DNA of 26,415 nt. Origin: a virus. Where the stretch lies: positions 1-26,415 of the IMG/VR virus record IMGVR_UViG_3300030099_002991; one strand, 5' to 3'. A program made the position numbers and the translations under genes. Of this stretch, positions 1-9,351 are shown one piece after another. Each line of letters opens with the position of its first letter. Positions within the stretch are counted from its first letter, which is position 1. The notes under the pieces are model-generated. The model was not told where the DNA came from. It worked only from the letters and a program-made list of their open reading frames with translations, and did not search any database.

Positions 1-798
1 ATTACCATTGAGTGTCAATCCAAAGAAGCTAGCCATAGATGTATCAAACACATAGTTACCATCAGTAACTGTAAAGAACTTGTTTGGATTATTGGCTTTG
101 TTAAAGACATCATTATCAGCCATATAACTAAACTTAACTTGCCATGTTCTTCTTTGTGTGTTAGCACCTATCTTATAATCGTGTCCATCTTGCTTTTCTA
201 ATGTCCAAGCTGGTAAGTCACCCCAATGTGGTTGCCCTAAGTGGTTTATATTGGTTATTGTGTTGCCACCTACTGTGGATTGATTTGTGATACCATCAAA
301 TTCTGTTATAAGTTTGACTTGTAGGTCTGGCGAGTGACTTGGCTCAAACCATCTTCCAAAACTAACTGCACCTACTTTTTTTTGTCCTAAAAAAGCTAAT
401 GAAATTTTGTTAACATCTGATTCTTGCAAAACATCTATATTCCAAAACGAATATCCATTATATTCTGATGTTGAAGAATTATAGTTTATTATTTCTTGTG
501 TATCTGTAATGCTAGAAGTATTAATATCAAAGCCATATATAGTGTCTGTTAGGTTATGTGCAAAGACAGCACCATACATTCCTGAACTAGTTGATTGTGG
601 TATATTAGTTAGAAGTTGATCAAGTTCAATACTAGGCTTGCTGATATTAAATTCTAAAGGCGAGTTGTATTCTTGGACGTTTACTGGGTTCATATCCCAT
701 ACATCAGGTGCATTACTGCCTTCATAATATCCTAATGATTTTAGATACTGTGGTATATCTGCATAAAATCTACAAGTTTGTATTGTTCTTTTCGCCAT
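1..798 (-). CDS. Virion/tail protein, partial (C-terminus beyond window)
   Basis: This minus-strand frame is open from an ATG at 796-798 to the left edge, giving 266 codons without a stop, so the C-terminus is missing. The start is supported by an AGGAG ribosome site a few bases upstream. It begins MAKRTIQTCRFYADIPQYL and is rich in Asn, Ser, Thr and aromatic residues, with no membrane segment or signal peptide. That composition fits a beta-rich structural protein. It is the last gene seen in the late block, 9 bases after the 139-residue gene and next to the tail-tip genes, so a tail-tip or receptor-binding role is inferred from position only. I recognise no family. Confidence 0.75.
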   Translation of the reverse strand, partial: MAKRTIQTCRFYADIPQYLKSLGYYEGSNAPDVWDMNPVNVQEYNSPLEFNISKPSIELDQLLTNIPQSTSSGMYGAVFAHNLTDTIYGFDINTSSITDTQEIINYNSSTSEYNGYSFWNIDVLQESDVNKISLAFLGQKKVGAVSFGRWFEPSHSPDLQVKLITEFDGITNQSTVGGNTITNINHLGQPHWGDLPAWTLEKQDGHDYKIGANTQRRTWQVKFSYMADNDVFNKANNPNKFFTVTDGNYVFDTSMASFFGLTLNGN

Positions 799-807
799 TT
801 CTATCTC

Positions 808-1227
808 CTAAATGCTTGATTTTCTAACTTTCTTACCTATAACTTCAATGTTCTGTATTTCTTCTGGCTTTCTAGCATCAAAGTCAAAAGTTCCTGTGTT
901 TTGATTCCAAGTGTTTTTATTTAAATCTATTATGTTAGCTGTTCTTAACTTTTCATCCCAAGCAACATATCTGCAACCAAGTATTCGTAACTCACCAGAG
1001 TAATTAAATAATAATTCTCGTATTGGAGTTTTTCCTAAACTAAATATTATAAGTTTACGCCTGCCAACCTTCATAAACCAATTCTTGCCAAGTTTATTAG
1101 TTCCCTTAAAAGTTCCGATATAATCTATTTGAATGGCTGCAACCTCACCATTAGTTTGTAATAGTGCTTCACCTCTACCATAAGTAAGTGTTGCTTTTGT
1201 TGCTATTGGTTGTTCTTTTATTTTCAT
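808..1227 (-). CDS. Small tail-tip-associated protein, function unknown
   Basis: A 139-residue protein starting MKIKEQPIATKATLTYGRG. Its ATG overlaps the stop of the upstream tail-tip gene (ATGA), which indicates translational coupling and fixes the start. It is a mixed, probably beta-rich protein with a basic C-terminus (VIGKKVRKSSI) and has no membrane segment. The position between a large tail-tip protein and a probable fibre suggests a tail-tip accessory or fibre-attachment part. I do not recognise a family. Confidence 0.75.
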   Translation of the reverse strand: MKIKEQPIATKATLTYGRGEALLQTNGEVAAIQIDYIGTFKGTNKLGKNWFMKVGRRKLIIFSLGKTPIRELLFNYSGELRILGCRYVAWDEKLRTANIIDLNKNTWNQNTGTFDFDARKPEEIQNIEVIGKKVRKSSI

Positions 1228-3611
1228 CCTATAATCCTACTTACCATACCCACAACATCTAGTATATCTACATTACCATCTCTGTTGTAATCTGCTATAT
1301 CTTGTTGTTGCTGATTTAGTTCTTCTTCATTGATTATTATGTTTACTATGGCGACTACATCTAAAACATCTACTAGCCCATCTCCATTTATATCGCCATA
1401 TAGTATTGGTTCGTCTTCATCTGGCACAGGCAAATCAAATGAATATGTGTCACCTTTCCATACAAGAGCCTTGTCTTCTAAATGGTGCATCTGAATTGCT
1501 TTTATTTTAATGCCATCTAATGTTTTCTGCGTTTCTGTAATCATAAATAAAGGTAATATAAACTGACCACATCGAATTGGCATATCGTCTTGACTATCTA
1601 ATACATAGCTTTCATTGTAAACTTTTTTACCTAAAATCATTTTATCAAACTCAATTAAGTCGCCCACCTGAAATCCATAATATTTTAGTGGTAATTTACA
1701 CTCAACTATATTGTGTTGGTTTTTATTGAATTGTAGTAAATACTTTGCTAGTGCATTTGCTGCTGATTCTGATCTAATATAATCACTTTCAAAAACTAAA
1801 TAACTATCAGTATGATTTATCTCGGTATCGTAAGCCACACCATAATAATTATTAAATTCAATGTTTTGTTCTTTATAGTTTTTGTAAGTTCCTGTCTTAA
1901 AATAAATATCTTCATCAACTTTAATATCTTCAGTTGAGTTAAGGTATACATTCAAACCATAGTCATTTTTATACTTGACCTCTGCTTGCGTTATCACATC
2001 ATCAATAGAAGTTCTTTTAAAAGAATAACTTAAAACATCATCTGCTTTTACTATAGATATATCTTCTTCGCCTGTATATGTGTTTTTTACATTAATAAAT
2101 TTGAGAATGTCGTTATTAAGTGTAGGTATGGATTGGCTTGATTTTGAAATATCTTGTATTAAGTTTTTAGCTTTTATTTTTTTATCTACAGAGAACCCAA
2201 GTATTGTATTAATATCGTTTGATTTATATTGCTCGTGTAATTGTCTTGATTCCTCTTTTGATTGAATATCAACTTTGTTTTTATCAAATAACAGTTCCTC
2301 GCCTAATATATGATGTATTATGTCGCAAGGTTGCTCAATAGTTATTTCAGATGGATTGTACTCTGGTATGAACTCCTCTTGAACATCTAATACATCAATC
2401 GTAAGATTGTCAATAATAGTATATCGTTGAGATAAAGGTAAAAGATTGAATAAATATTGTGCCGACTCTAAATCTGTTCCATAAAAATTAGTGTCTAAGC
2501 TAGTAGTTCTTACAATAATAGAAAATTTATCTGTTCCTGTTTCACCTACATTACTACCTATATATTGATTATTCAAGATAACTTGTTCGCCCTCTGTTAT
2601 GCTTGTTTGTAGTTTATAGCTTTGAAATTTTCCATAATTTGCTTTATCTATATTTTGTAATTCTAGACCGATGTCCAACAAATCATTTGAAAAAGTAGAA
2701 GAACCATCTAATCCTGTTTCCCCTAATATTAAGTGTTCTTTATTTTTATCTAAAAAATAAATTTCTAATTGCCCTGCAAAATTATTTGATTGTAGAGATA
2801 CCTGTACTGTAGCACTATCCCCTTCATTTACAAATTCTGCAACACCTATTTCTGTTATTATATTAAAATCATAAACATTATTATTGAAATAGACAGGTGT
2901 CCACGCAAATCTTCTATCTTGATTGTTAAATTGTGAATTAATTAAAGATGTTTCAACACATTCAATATCTGTACTTGTTGGGTTTCCATTAGAATCTGTT
3001 ACAAAAAGTTCTGTACTTATAAGAACATACTGATTATCTACTTCAAATGTTGGTATAGCATTTTTAGGAAATTCGTGGTTTGCCGAACCTGTGTATTTTA
3101 AAAAACCTGCCTCTCCCCATATTTCACCAAATATACCACTATAATCATCACTAGTGTTAGAACCATAAAATCCTGATAAAGTCTCTCCTAATATTTTAAC
3201 ATCAACTATAGCAGAAGTATCGTATTGTTCCCAATAAACATCTAATACTTCTTTGGATTGAAAACTAATTTGTCCTGAGCTTTGATTATGATATGGTAAA
3301 TCGTTTATACCACGAGCATTAACTGCACCGAGTCCATTTCCTAAATTTACCCAATCCTCATTATATCTCCATTCTGTACTCATTTTTTGCCAAAACTCGT
3401 TATAAAAATCTAATTCTCTGCCAAAGCCAAGACTAATTCTAAAGTCTATATAAGATAACTTATTATGTGTTAAATTAGGGTTATCAATCATATTTAAAAA
3501 AGGTATAGCAGATTCATTATCTGACATTAGAGTATTATCACTCATCTTAACTCTTAATCTTACCATAGATGGTGATATAAAGCCTATAGATTCATAAATT
3601 AAATTAGCCAT
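1224..3611 (-). CDS. Large tail-tip/baseplate hub-like protein with C-terminal dockerin module
   Basis: This 795-residue protein comes three genes after the chaperone in a G/GT, tape measure, tip, tip order, so it is probably a tail-tip or hub component. Residues 1-400 are beta-rich and Asn/Ser-rich. About 430-720 resemble hub or tail-endopeptidase-type domains (CDIIHHILGEEL near 430, then alternating strands). The clearest element is the C-terminus, about residues 739-795. It has two calcium-binding loops of the dockerin type I pattern, DINGDGLVDVLD (740-751) and DYNRDGNVDILD (774-785), each followed by a hydrophobic helix. The start overlaps the previous stop as TAATG, and the end overlaps the next start as ATGA. 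The hub assignment is inference from synteny. The paired dockerin loops are seen directly. Confidence 0.8.
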   Translation of the reverse strand: MANLIYESIGFISPSMVRLRVKMSDNTLMSDNESAIPFLNMIDNPNLTHNKLSYIDFRISLGFGRELDFYNEFWQKMSTEWRYNEDWVNLGNGLGAVNARGINDLPYHNQSSGQISFQSKEVLDVYWEQYDTSAIVDVKILGETLSGFYGSNTSDDYSGIFGEIWGEAGFLKYTGSANHEFPKNAIPTFEVDNQYVLISTELFVTDSNGNPTSTDIECVETSLINSQFNNQDRRFAWTPVYFNNNVYDFNIITEIGVAEFVNEGDSATVQVSLQSNNFAGQLEIYFLDKNKEHLILGETGLDGSSTFSNDLLDIGLELQNIDKANYGKFQSYKLQTSITEGEQVILNNQYIGSNVGETGTDKFSIIVRTTSLDTNFYGTDLESAQYLFNLLPLSQRYTIIDNLTIDVLDVQEEFIPEYNPSEITIEQPCDIIHHILGEELLFDKNKVDIQSKEESRQLHEQYKSNDINTILGFSVDKKIKAKNLIQDISKSSQSIPTLNNDILKFINVKNTYTGEEDISIVKADDVLSYSFKRTSIDDVITQAEVKYKNDYGLNVYLNSTEDIKVDEDIYFKTGTYKNYKEQNIEFNNYYGVAYDTEINHTDSYLVFESDYIRSESAANALAKYLLQFNKNQHNIVECKLPLKYYGFQVGDLIEFDKMILGKKVYNESYVLDSQDDMPIRCGQFILPLFMITETQKTLDGIKIKAIQMHHLEDKALVWKGDTYSFDLPVPDEDEPILYGDINGDGLVDVLDVVAIVNIIINEEELNQQQQDIADYNRDGNVDILDVVGMVSRIIG

Positions 3612-5314
3612 TAATAACCACCTCCACCATTTGAGCCAGAACTTGTAGCATTAAATCCTACGACATTACCTGTAGATATTGTTGCTTGTTGTTGCTCTCC
3701 TGTATAAAAACCAACGCTGTTTTGTAATCTATCAACTCTACCCTTAAGTTCTGCAAAAACGCTGTAGCTTGTAAAGTTATTTAATATAGCTTGCCTTACT
3801 AAATTTAGATTATTTACTTTAAGATACTCCATAGCACCATTTTGAGCTATAAGTGTCCAATCTCCACTAATAAGTTGCCTTTGTCCAATGCTAAATATAT
3901 TATTTGAAATATTGCTTGATATTCTGTTTTGGGTAGTACCATTATTTACATAAATATCATTTTCTTTATCGTCTGCATCAATATCCCATAATGTCGCACT
4001 AACATCTTTCCATTGAAACATAAGATATGGCAAATTGTTGTAAGGTAAATCAAAATCAGTAATTTTTGATTCCATATTCCATTCTAAATTTACTTGACCT
4101 CTTATTTCTCTATTGGTTGTGTCTGTTATAGCCAATTCTTTTAAAATATTGCTTTCACTACAAAATTCATTTGCTTCAAAGTTAATAATGTTTTCACCAT
4201 AAATATTAAAATAATCAGGAAAATTATTGCGAGATGTTCCAACACCCCAAAACCAAAACTCAGATAATGAAAAATCATCTGGAATATCTGAAAAGTCTTT
4301 TACATCTAAATATGCAGGACTGTTTAAAAGATTTGTTGGTATTTGACTTTCTATATCGCTAAACATTTTTATAGGTATAGAATTTTTTACGAATTCCTCT
4401 CCATCTTTTTGATGATATAAATTGTGTGTTCCACCAGCAAAGATGACTTCTGCATTATGAATTACCTCAACAAAATTATGACCTATTGGTGATGATTGCA
4501 TAGATGGTATTGTGCTTGATGGGCTGTTAGAATACTCGTCTGATGTAGTAGTTTTATCAATAAGTATTTTGTTGTCTAATATAATGTATTGTTCTGTATC
4601 AACATTACTGTATAAAGTTCCTATGGAAAAGTCTGAAAAAAGATTAGCATTTTGTTTTATTTCCATATAGACATCATCAACAAAAACATAAGGTTTAATT
4701 ACTTGATTTAAAAAAGAATTGTCCGGTGTAATTGAAAATTTATATCCACCACTTTGGTCGCTTGTTATAATGTTGTAGAATACACAAGGTGCTTTATCTA
4801 CATAACCATAAACCAAAGGAACTCTTTTGTTGTTATATTTTTCTGGCAATCCAATGTCATCTCTTACAAACTCTTGAGGTAAATCTATGTCTAAAATATC
4901 TTGCGTTTTATCTTCTACATCAATAGATACTATTTTGTTGTTTTCTTGTATATCTCGTATAAAGCCTGTATAAATCATTAAGCAATCATCTAGAGTTTCA
5001 GCCGATTGTGATTTTAAGTATATAGTAAGAGGCTTGTTCATAACAGATGGGCTAAACAATTTATGAGATAAAGTCATATCAAGATATTTGTAATTATAAA
5101 ACTCTAAATTAACATTTGATGTCTGGAAGTTTTTATCTGATATATCTATAGACTCTCTAATCGAGCCAAGACTACTCAGTAAGGGTAAATAGTGATTATC
5201 TAAAGAACACTCATTGGTAGATAGGAAAAGCCGATTATCAATTACAACTAAAGGTATAAGATTGGTTGTGTTGCCCTGTATGTCGTTTTCAAACTTCTGT
5301 GGTAATTCTAACAT
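3611..5314 (-). CDS. Tail-tip protein downstream of tape measure (distal tail/hub type)
   Basis: A 567-residue protein directly after the tape measure gene, where phages with long tails encode distal-tail or hub proteins. Residues 30-140 look like a beta-rich tip domain: SNVNLEFYNYKYLDM followed by LMIYTGFIRDI and IVSIDVEDKTQDILDI. That pattern of a strand, a YTG turn and a DxxxK strand is typical of phage tip proteins that bind the tube end. The C-terminus is flexible and glycine-rich (SGSNGGGGY). Start and stop are both TAATG overlaps with the neighbours. The exact family is not certain. Its place and length fit a structural tip protein. Confidence 0.75.
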   Translation of the reverse strand: MLELPQKFENDIQGNTTNLIPLVVIDNRLFLSTNECSLDNHYLPLLSSLGSIRESIDISDKNFQTSNVNLEFYNYKYLDMTLSHKLFSPSVMNKPLTIYLKSQSAETLDDCLMIYTGFIRDIQENNKIVSIDVEDKTQDILDIDLPQEFVRDDIGLPEKYNNKRVPLVYGYVDKAPCVFYNIITSDQSGGYKFSITPDNSFLNQVIKPYVFVDDVYMEIKQNANLFSDFSIGTLYSNVDTEQYIILDNKILIDKTTTSDEYSNSPSSTIPSMQSSPIGHNFVEVIHNAEVIFAGGTHNLYHQKDGEEFVKNSIPIKMFSDIESQIPTNLLNSPAYLDVKDFSDIPDDFSLSEFWFWGVGTSRNNFPDYFNIYGENIINFEANEFCSESNILKELAITDTTNREIRGQVNLEWNMESKITDFDLPYNNLPYLMFQWKDVSATLWDIDADDKENDIYVNNGTTQNRISSNISNNIFSIGQRQLISGDWTLIAQNGAMEYLKVNNLNLVRQAILNNFTSYSVFAELKGRVDRLQNSVGFYTGEQQQATISTGNVVGFNATSSGSNGGGGY

Positions 5315-7416
5315 TAACTAATTCCTAGATCAGCACCTCTGCGTACTGCTTTTTTAATTGCTGGTATGGCTTCAGATTCTATAAAGTCTTGACTCATAAC
5401 ATTACCTGTAAATGTTACGTTTACTGCACCTGTGCCTGTTCTGTTCATTCTGTTCAAATTCTCTTGGCCTATAGACTCAACTGCACTTCTACGCATAACA
5501 AACTCACCTTCTTGCAATACTGCTGGCACATTACCTGCACTTCCACCACCATGATAAGATTGTACCATACCACCATTATGAAATATTTCTGCACCAAAAA
5601 GGGTGGGTGCAACCAATCCTGCTGTTGGGAATATAGCACTTAAAATGCCAAAGGCTAATCTGTTAGATAAAAATGTAGCTATTATTTGCTTAAGAGAATT
5701 AACAACAGCTTTACCCATATTTTGTCCATTAACTGCTGCCGATGCTAAAGCACTTGACATACTTCTTATTTGTGTCGATGTCGATTTAAATGCTGGGTCT
5801 AAATTTGTTAATTGTTTATTTAGATTGGCTAATACTGCTAGTCTTTCTTTATCATCAGGTATTGTATGTTTATTATTTTGTATTTCTTTAATTTGTGTAT
5901 CAAGATTAGCCCTTCGAGCCTCTAGTGTTTTTTGATACAATCCAGCGTATTTATCTTGTAAATTTGCTAGTTCATCAGTAGATGTAACTCCTGCTTCTGT
6001 AAAAGTTTTTATCTGAGCTTCAAACTCAGCTATTTTTTCTTTTGATTTTTGTATTTTTGCATCTTCTAAATCCATCATACCCATAAGTGCTGTATTAGCA
6101 TCGGTTGCTTGATTTATTATCACTCCCATCGTCTCACTAAACTCACTACCTCGTTTAAAAACACTATCAGGAACATTTTGTTCGCTAATATTTTCTAATT
6201 TCAAAGCATCTCTTACCTTTTCAGCTGATTTAAGAAATTGTTTTTCTCGTACCAAAGCTAGATTTAATTCTGCAAGAGTTAATTGATTTACAGCTTTTTT
6301 AAAGTTATTAACAGGTTCTTCATCAAACTCTCCTTTAAACAACCCAAACTGGTCTATAAGCAATCCAATCCCAGCACCAAGTGCTATTATTGGTAATAAA
6401 ACACCTGTACCACCTAAAAATTTCATCATGCCTTTAAGTGCTGTTGTTACACCTATTGTTGCAATTTTAAATACACCAAATGCAGTTGATGCTACACCTA
6501 ATCCAGTAGCTAGTGATGCAAGCATTTCTAAATCTATAGCATTGAATACTTTTGTTAGAAATTCTATAAGAGGTATCAAAGCCACATTTACTAATTCACC
6601 AATTCTAACTCCAAGATTAGAGGCAGCAGCTTCAAATTGTTCAAACTTTTGCGTTGTGCTAAATACTTCCTCACCTGATGATTGCAGTTTTCTTCTTCCT
6701 GCTTCAAGTGTAGCATTAAAGAATGCTTGTCTTTTTTGTGAATCTGTAAGTTGACTTACATTTATGCCTAAACTATTTGCAAATTTTTTATTAGCATCAT
6801 CAACCCTTACAATAATACCAATGTTATCCAACATAAGCCTTGACTGTCTACCAATACCAGTTGTCATTGATTCGATTGAGCTAGCTGTATCTCTACCAAG
6901 TGCTTTACCCAGTCTTTGTGCTATATCAAACATTTCAGCCATTTCATCGGCATTTTTTGTAACTCCAAGAACCATCGCACTATTTGCTTGTTGGAATAAA
7001 TCCATTTGTGACATAGTACCATTAGTTGCCTCACCAAGTTTTGCTTGCATATCGGCAGCTTGTGCTGAACCACCTGCTAAATTTGTAAAAGCTCTCTCTA
7101 AATCTTCTACTGTGCCTGCATTTTTACCAAAATTAAGAAGTTGCCTACCACCAAGCGATGCTGCAAAAGAGAAAAGAAGTAGCCTAGAACGTAATGTAGC
7201 AAATGACTTTGATAAGCCATCTGCTCTTTTCTGTGTAATTCTCATAAACTTAGCAGGTAATTGTGTTGATCTGCTCAACTTACGCAATTCACGATTTACT
7301 TCTTTTGTTCTACCCTCTAATTTACCTTGAGCTTTAGCTAAATTCTCTATAGCTAATCTTAATTGCTTATCACCTTTGGGTATGAATCTTATTGTTATGC
7401 TGTTTTGACTTGACAC
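5314..7416 (-). CDS. Tail tape measure protein
   Basis: A 700-residue protein with the layout of a tape measure: a basic helical N-terminus (residues 1-75), a hydrophobic stretch near 78-90, long helical and coiled regions, and a block of hydrophobic segments around 285-355. Near the C-terminus is a GEFVMRRSAVESIG stretch like that seen at the end of many tape measures. The start codon is GTG at 7414-7416, with an AAGGA ribosome site about nine bases upstream. It follows the tail chaperone, whose frameshifted half overlaps it by 47 bases. With the lambda rule of about 1.5 angstrom per residue, the tail would be near 105 nm. That length is an inference, since processing is unknown. Confidence 0.9.
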   Translation of the reverse strand: MSSQNSITIRFIPKGDKQLRLAIENLAKAQGKLEGRTKEVNRELRKLSRSTQLPAKFMRITQKRADGLSKSFATLRSRLLLFSFAASLGGRQLLNFGKNAGTVEDLERAFTNLAGGSAQAADMQAKLGEATNGTMSQMDLFQQANSAMVLGVTKNADEMAEMFDIAQRLGKALGRDTASSIESMTTGIGRQSRLMLDNIGIIVRVDDANKKFANSLGINVSQLTDSQKRQAFFNATLEAGRRKLQSSGEEVFSTTQKFEQFEAAASNLGVRIGELVNVALIPLIEFLTKVFNAIDLEMLASLATGLGVASTAFGVFKIATIGVTTALKGMMKFLGGTGVLLPIIALGAGIGLLIDQFGLFKGEFDEEPVNNFKKAVNQLTLAELNLALVREKQFLKSAEKVRDALKLENISEQNVPDSVFKRGSEFSETMGVIINQATDANTALMGMMDLEDAKIQKSKEKIAEFEAQIKTFTEAGVTSTDELANLQDKYAGLYQKTLEARRANLDTQIKEIQNNKHTIPDDKERLAVLANLNKQLTNLDPAFKSTSTQIRSMSSALASAAVNGQNMGKAVVNSLKQIIATFLSNRLAFGILSAIFPTAGLVAPTLFGAEIFHNGGMVQSYHGGGSAGNVPAVLQEGEFVMRRSAVESIGQENLNRMNRTGTGAVNVTFTGNVMSQDFIESEAIPAIKKAVRRGADLGIS

Positions 7417-8112
7417 TATTTATTTCCTTCTTTTCTTTTTTAGCTATGGCATTTTTTATTGCAAATACTGTTTGTACCCATTTATATGGCTGTTCCCCAA
7501 ATGTGCCTGCATAAGGTGGAACATTAAACTTTTCACAGTATATGTATTTCTGTATGTCACGTTGTATTTTATTATCTAAAAATACATTAAAACATCCAAA
7601 GAAATGTATTTGTGAATTAACTGATTCTGTTATGTCAAAAGATTTACCATCTCTTGCGTTTACAGATTTAGTTTCTTCGATAATTAAATCAACTACTTCC
7701 CAAACATCTTCAATACTTTCAAATCTTCGTATCTCTCGTTTCCCATCTATTAATACTGGTATTTCAGCTTCATAGGGAAATTCGTGATACTGACAGCCCT
7801 CACAAGGAGTTCCAAGTATATTTAGCTCTACTTGGAGGGCTTGCCTTCCCCCTCACCAAGAACCTTTTGTAATTCTGTAAAGATTTGTGTTCTATCTTCA
7901 AAGCTAAGGGTTTTAAGGAACTTATCTGATGTATCGCCTGCTATAGCTACTCTAATAAACTTTGTAATCGTTTTATTAGGTGCTTCCATTTGAAATCCAC
8001 CATCGTCTGTTGCCTTAAATTTACCCCAAACTAAATCAAGCAACTCATCTCTTTCATCTATCGAAAGGTTCTTAACTTTAAGGGTTCTTTTATCTTTTAA
8101 CTTTATCTCCAT
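7370..8112 (-). CDS. Tail assembly chaperone, -1 frameshift product (gpGT-like)
   Basis: A 247-residue fusion predicted from two frames. The first 88 residues come from the ATG at 8110-8112 (MEIKLKDKRTLKVKNLS). At the G-run 7848-7852 a -1 shift leads into a frame open to a TGA at 7370-7372 (159 residues). This second half has no ATG, GTG or TTG codon, and a TGA closes its frame just before the G-run (7853-7855), so it can be made only by shifting inside the few codons between the G-run and the zero-frame stop. It contains PCEGCQYHEFPYEAEIPV and, near its end, PPYAGTFGEQPYKWVQTVFA, like the T part of other tail chaperones. Such proteins coat the tape measure during tail assembly. The tape measure is the next gene. 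Confidence 0.87.
7828..8112 (-). CDS. Tail assembly chaperone, unshifted product (gpG-like)
   Basis: The 94-residue product made when ribosomes do not shift, ending LGEGEGKPSK at a TAG (7828-7830). The start has a GAGGAT ribosome site about seven bases upstream. It lies between the tail tube and tape measure genes, which is where gpG is found. The N-terminal half is charged, with the pattern LKDKRTLKVKNLSIDERDEL, and the middle is amphipathic helical (TKFIRVAIAGDTSDKFLKTL). In lambda the short form is made in large excess over the shifted form, and a similar ratio is expected here but not shown. Confidence 0.88.
   Translation of the reverse strand: MEIKLKDKRTLKVKNLSIDERDELLDLVWGKFKATDDGGFQMEAPNKTITKFIRVAIAGDTSDKFLKTLSFEDRTQIFTELQKVLGEGEGKPSK
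7848..7852 (-). promoter_or_regulatory. Programmed -1 ribosomal frameshift site
   Basis: In coding direction the codons are GAG GGG GAA GGC, giving five G in a row. The peptidyl glycine tRNA on GGG can move back one base and still pair with GGG. The heptamer is not the textbook X-XXY-YYZ type, because the A-site codon GAA would re-pair with GGA. The site is confined by a -1 frame TGA immediately upstream and the zero-frame TAG 18 bases downstream of the GGG GAA pair. Confidence 0.8.
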
Positions 8113-8137
8113 TTTATCATCCTCGTTTTTTATTTAA

Positions 8138-9157
8138 TTAACAAGCTACTTCAACTAAAGCGTTTGAACCATCTCCAACTGCTTTTACAGAAATATCCAA
8201 CATCATAACATCTGCCTCATTAAATGCTACGTTTGTCAATATTGATTTTGGTAATGATATTCCAAATAGTCCATCATTTAAAGTTCCATCATTATTCAAT
8301 ATTGATGCTTGGGCTGCTGTAGCACCTTGTTGTGTTTGGTTATTAAATGATGCTATTAGTGGTTCTGTGTTAGCATCATATTTCGCTGTTACATCTAAAA
8401 CTGCTGAAAACTCACCAGCTCTTGAAACAATTTCATATCCTGTAGAAACAAGACCAGAAAATGTTGCAGGGTTTTCTAATGTAAGTGAAAAGGAACTTAA
8501 CACTAAGTCATCAACACCATACATTTTTCTATTTGCTACATCAGACCAACCACTCATAAAGTAGTTTTCACTCGCTGCAAATGTTGTATCAACACTAATT
8601 GAGTCATCTGATAAATCCTCTGCTAATGTTCCTGTTTGGAATGTGACTGAAAACTTAACTCTACCACCTTCTGTACCAACATCTCCATTTAGAGTAAGTG
8701 ATGTTACTACACAATCTTTAAAAGCTAAATCAGAGTTGCTTAAAGGCGATGAAAAAATAACAGATAATAATGTACCTGCTTGACCTGTGTCATCTTTACC
8801 TACAGATTGTACGCCTGCATCTGATGCAAATGAATACACACCACCTGCAGAACCTTCTGCTTCTCCCATAATATTTTCTAAAAGCATATCAAGTGCAGCT
8901 GTTGTTGCTGTGCCTGATACTGATATTTCTTTGACAGATGCTTTAACATCTTGAAAGAAATCTTCTTTTTGTAAAACCCTGCTTCCTGACCTAACGTCAA
9001 GAACTTGTGTTGGGTTTAAAGATGGAAATCCTACAGAATCTACATCTAAAGCGTGATAAGCATTTCCACCTGCTGCCACAATAGCTCCAAAGTCATCTTG
9101 CTCTGCAATTAAAACTTGAAATTGTTTTGGTGAAAAAGCTGCTGTATTAATAGCCAT
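8138..9157 (-). CDS. Major tail tube protein
   Basis: A 339-residue acidic, Ser/Thr/Gly-rich protein without membrane segments, starting MAINTAAFSPKQFQVLIAEQ. It shows the strand-rich pattern of tail tube subunits, with VLDVRSGSRVLQKEDFFQD early, KEISVSGTATTAALDMLLEN next and VMMLDISVKAV near the end. It sits between the tail terminator and the tail chaperone, the standard tube position. The start has AAGGAG about nine bases upstream, and the ATG overlaps the previous stop (TAATG). There is no sheath gene beside it, which argues for a non-contractile tail. It is longer than the smallest tubes, so an added surface domain is possible. Confidence 0.82.
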   Translation of the reverse strand: MAINTAAFSPKQFQVLIAEQDDFGAIVAAGGNAYHALDVDSVGFPSLNPTQVLDVRSGSRVLQKEDFFQDVKASVKEISVSGTATTAALDMLLENIMGEAEGSAGGVYSFASDAGVQSVGKDDTGQAGTLLSVIFSSPLSNSDLAFKDCVVTSLTLNGDVGTEGGRVKFSVTFQTGTLAEDLSDDSISVDTTFAASENYFMSGWSDVANRKMYGVDDLVLSSFSLTLENPATFSGLVSTGYEIVSRAGEFSAVLDVTAKYDANTEPLIASFNNQTQQGATAAQASILNNDGTLNDGLFGISLPKSILTNVAFNEADVMMLDISVKAVGDGSNALVEVAC

Positions 9158-9342
9158 TATTTATTCTCCTTTTTCTTTTTTTTAACTTCTTCTACATATT
9201 CCCAAGCAGGTTTTGGAACTTTATCAACCTTAACTTGCTTACCTGAATTTATTTTATCTATTATAGATGAATCGTAACCTTTGCCTGTAAAACACCACAG
9301 ATTTGTTATAGGTTTAGATTTATCCTTAATTTTTATTATCAT
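9157..9342 (-). CDS. Small conserved-type protein, function unknown
   Basis: A 61-residue protein with a strong ribosome site (AAGGAG) before its ATG and a TAATG overlap with the tube gene. It has a compact aromatic core (NLWCFTGKGYD) and a PKPAWEYVEEV segment, then ends in a lysine tail. It lies between the tail terminator and tube genes. It could be a minor tail component or assembly factor. No family is recognised. Confidence 0.72.
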   Translation of the reverse strand: MIIKIKDKSKPITNLWCFTGKGYDSSIIDKINSGKQVKVDKVPKPAWEYVEEVKKKKKENK

Positions 9343-9351
9343 ATATTCTCC

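Noticed and set aside
5389-7330. Several plus-strand open frames (84-188 codons) across the tape measure region
   Set aside because: They are antisense to the tape measure gene, have odd Cys/Leu/Ser-rich compositions and no ribosome sites. They are antisense shadows.
7542-7775. Plus-strand 77-codon frame in the apparent gap before tape measure
   Set aside because: It is antisense to the frameshifted half of the tail chaperone, which explains the gap better.
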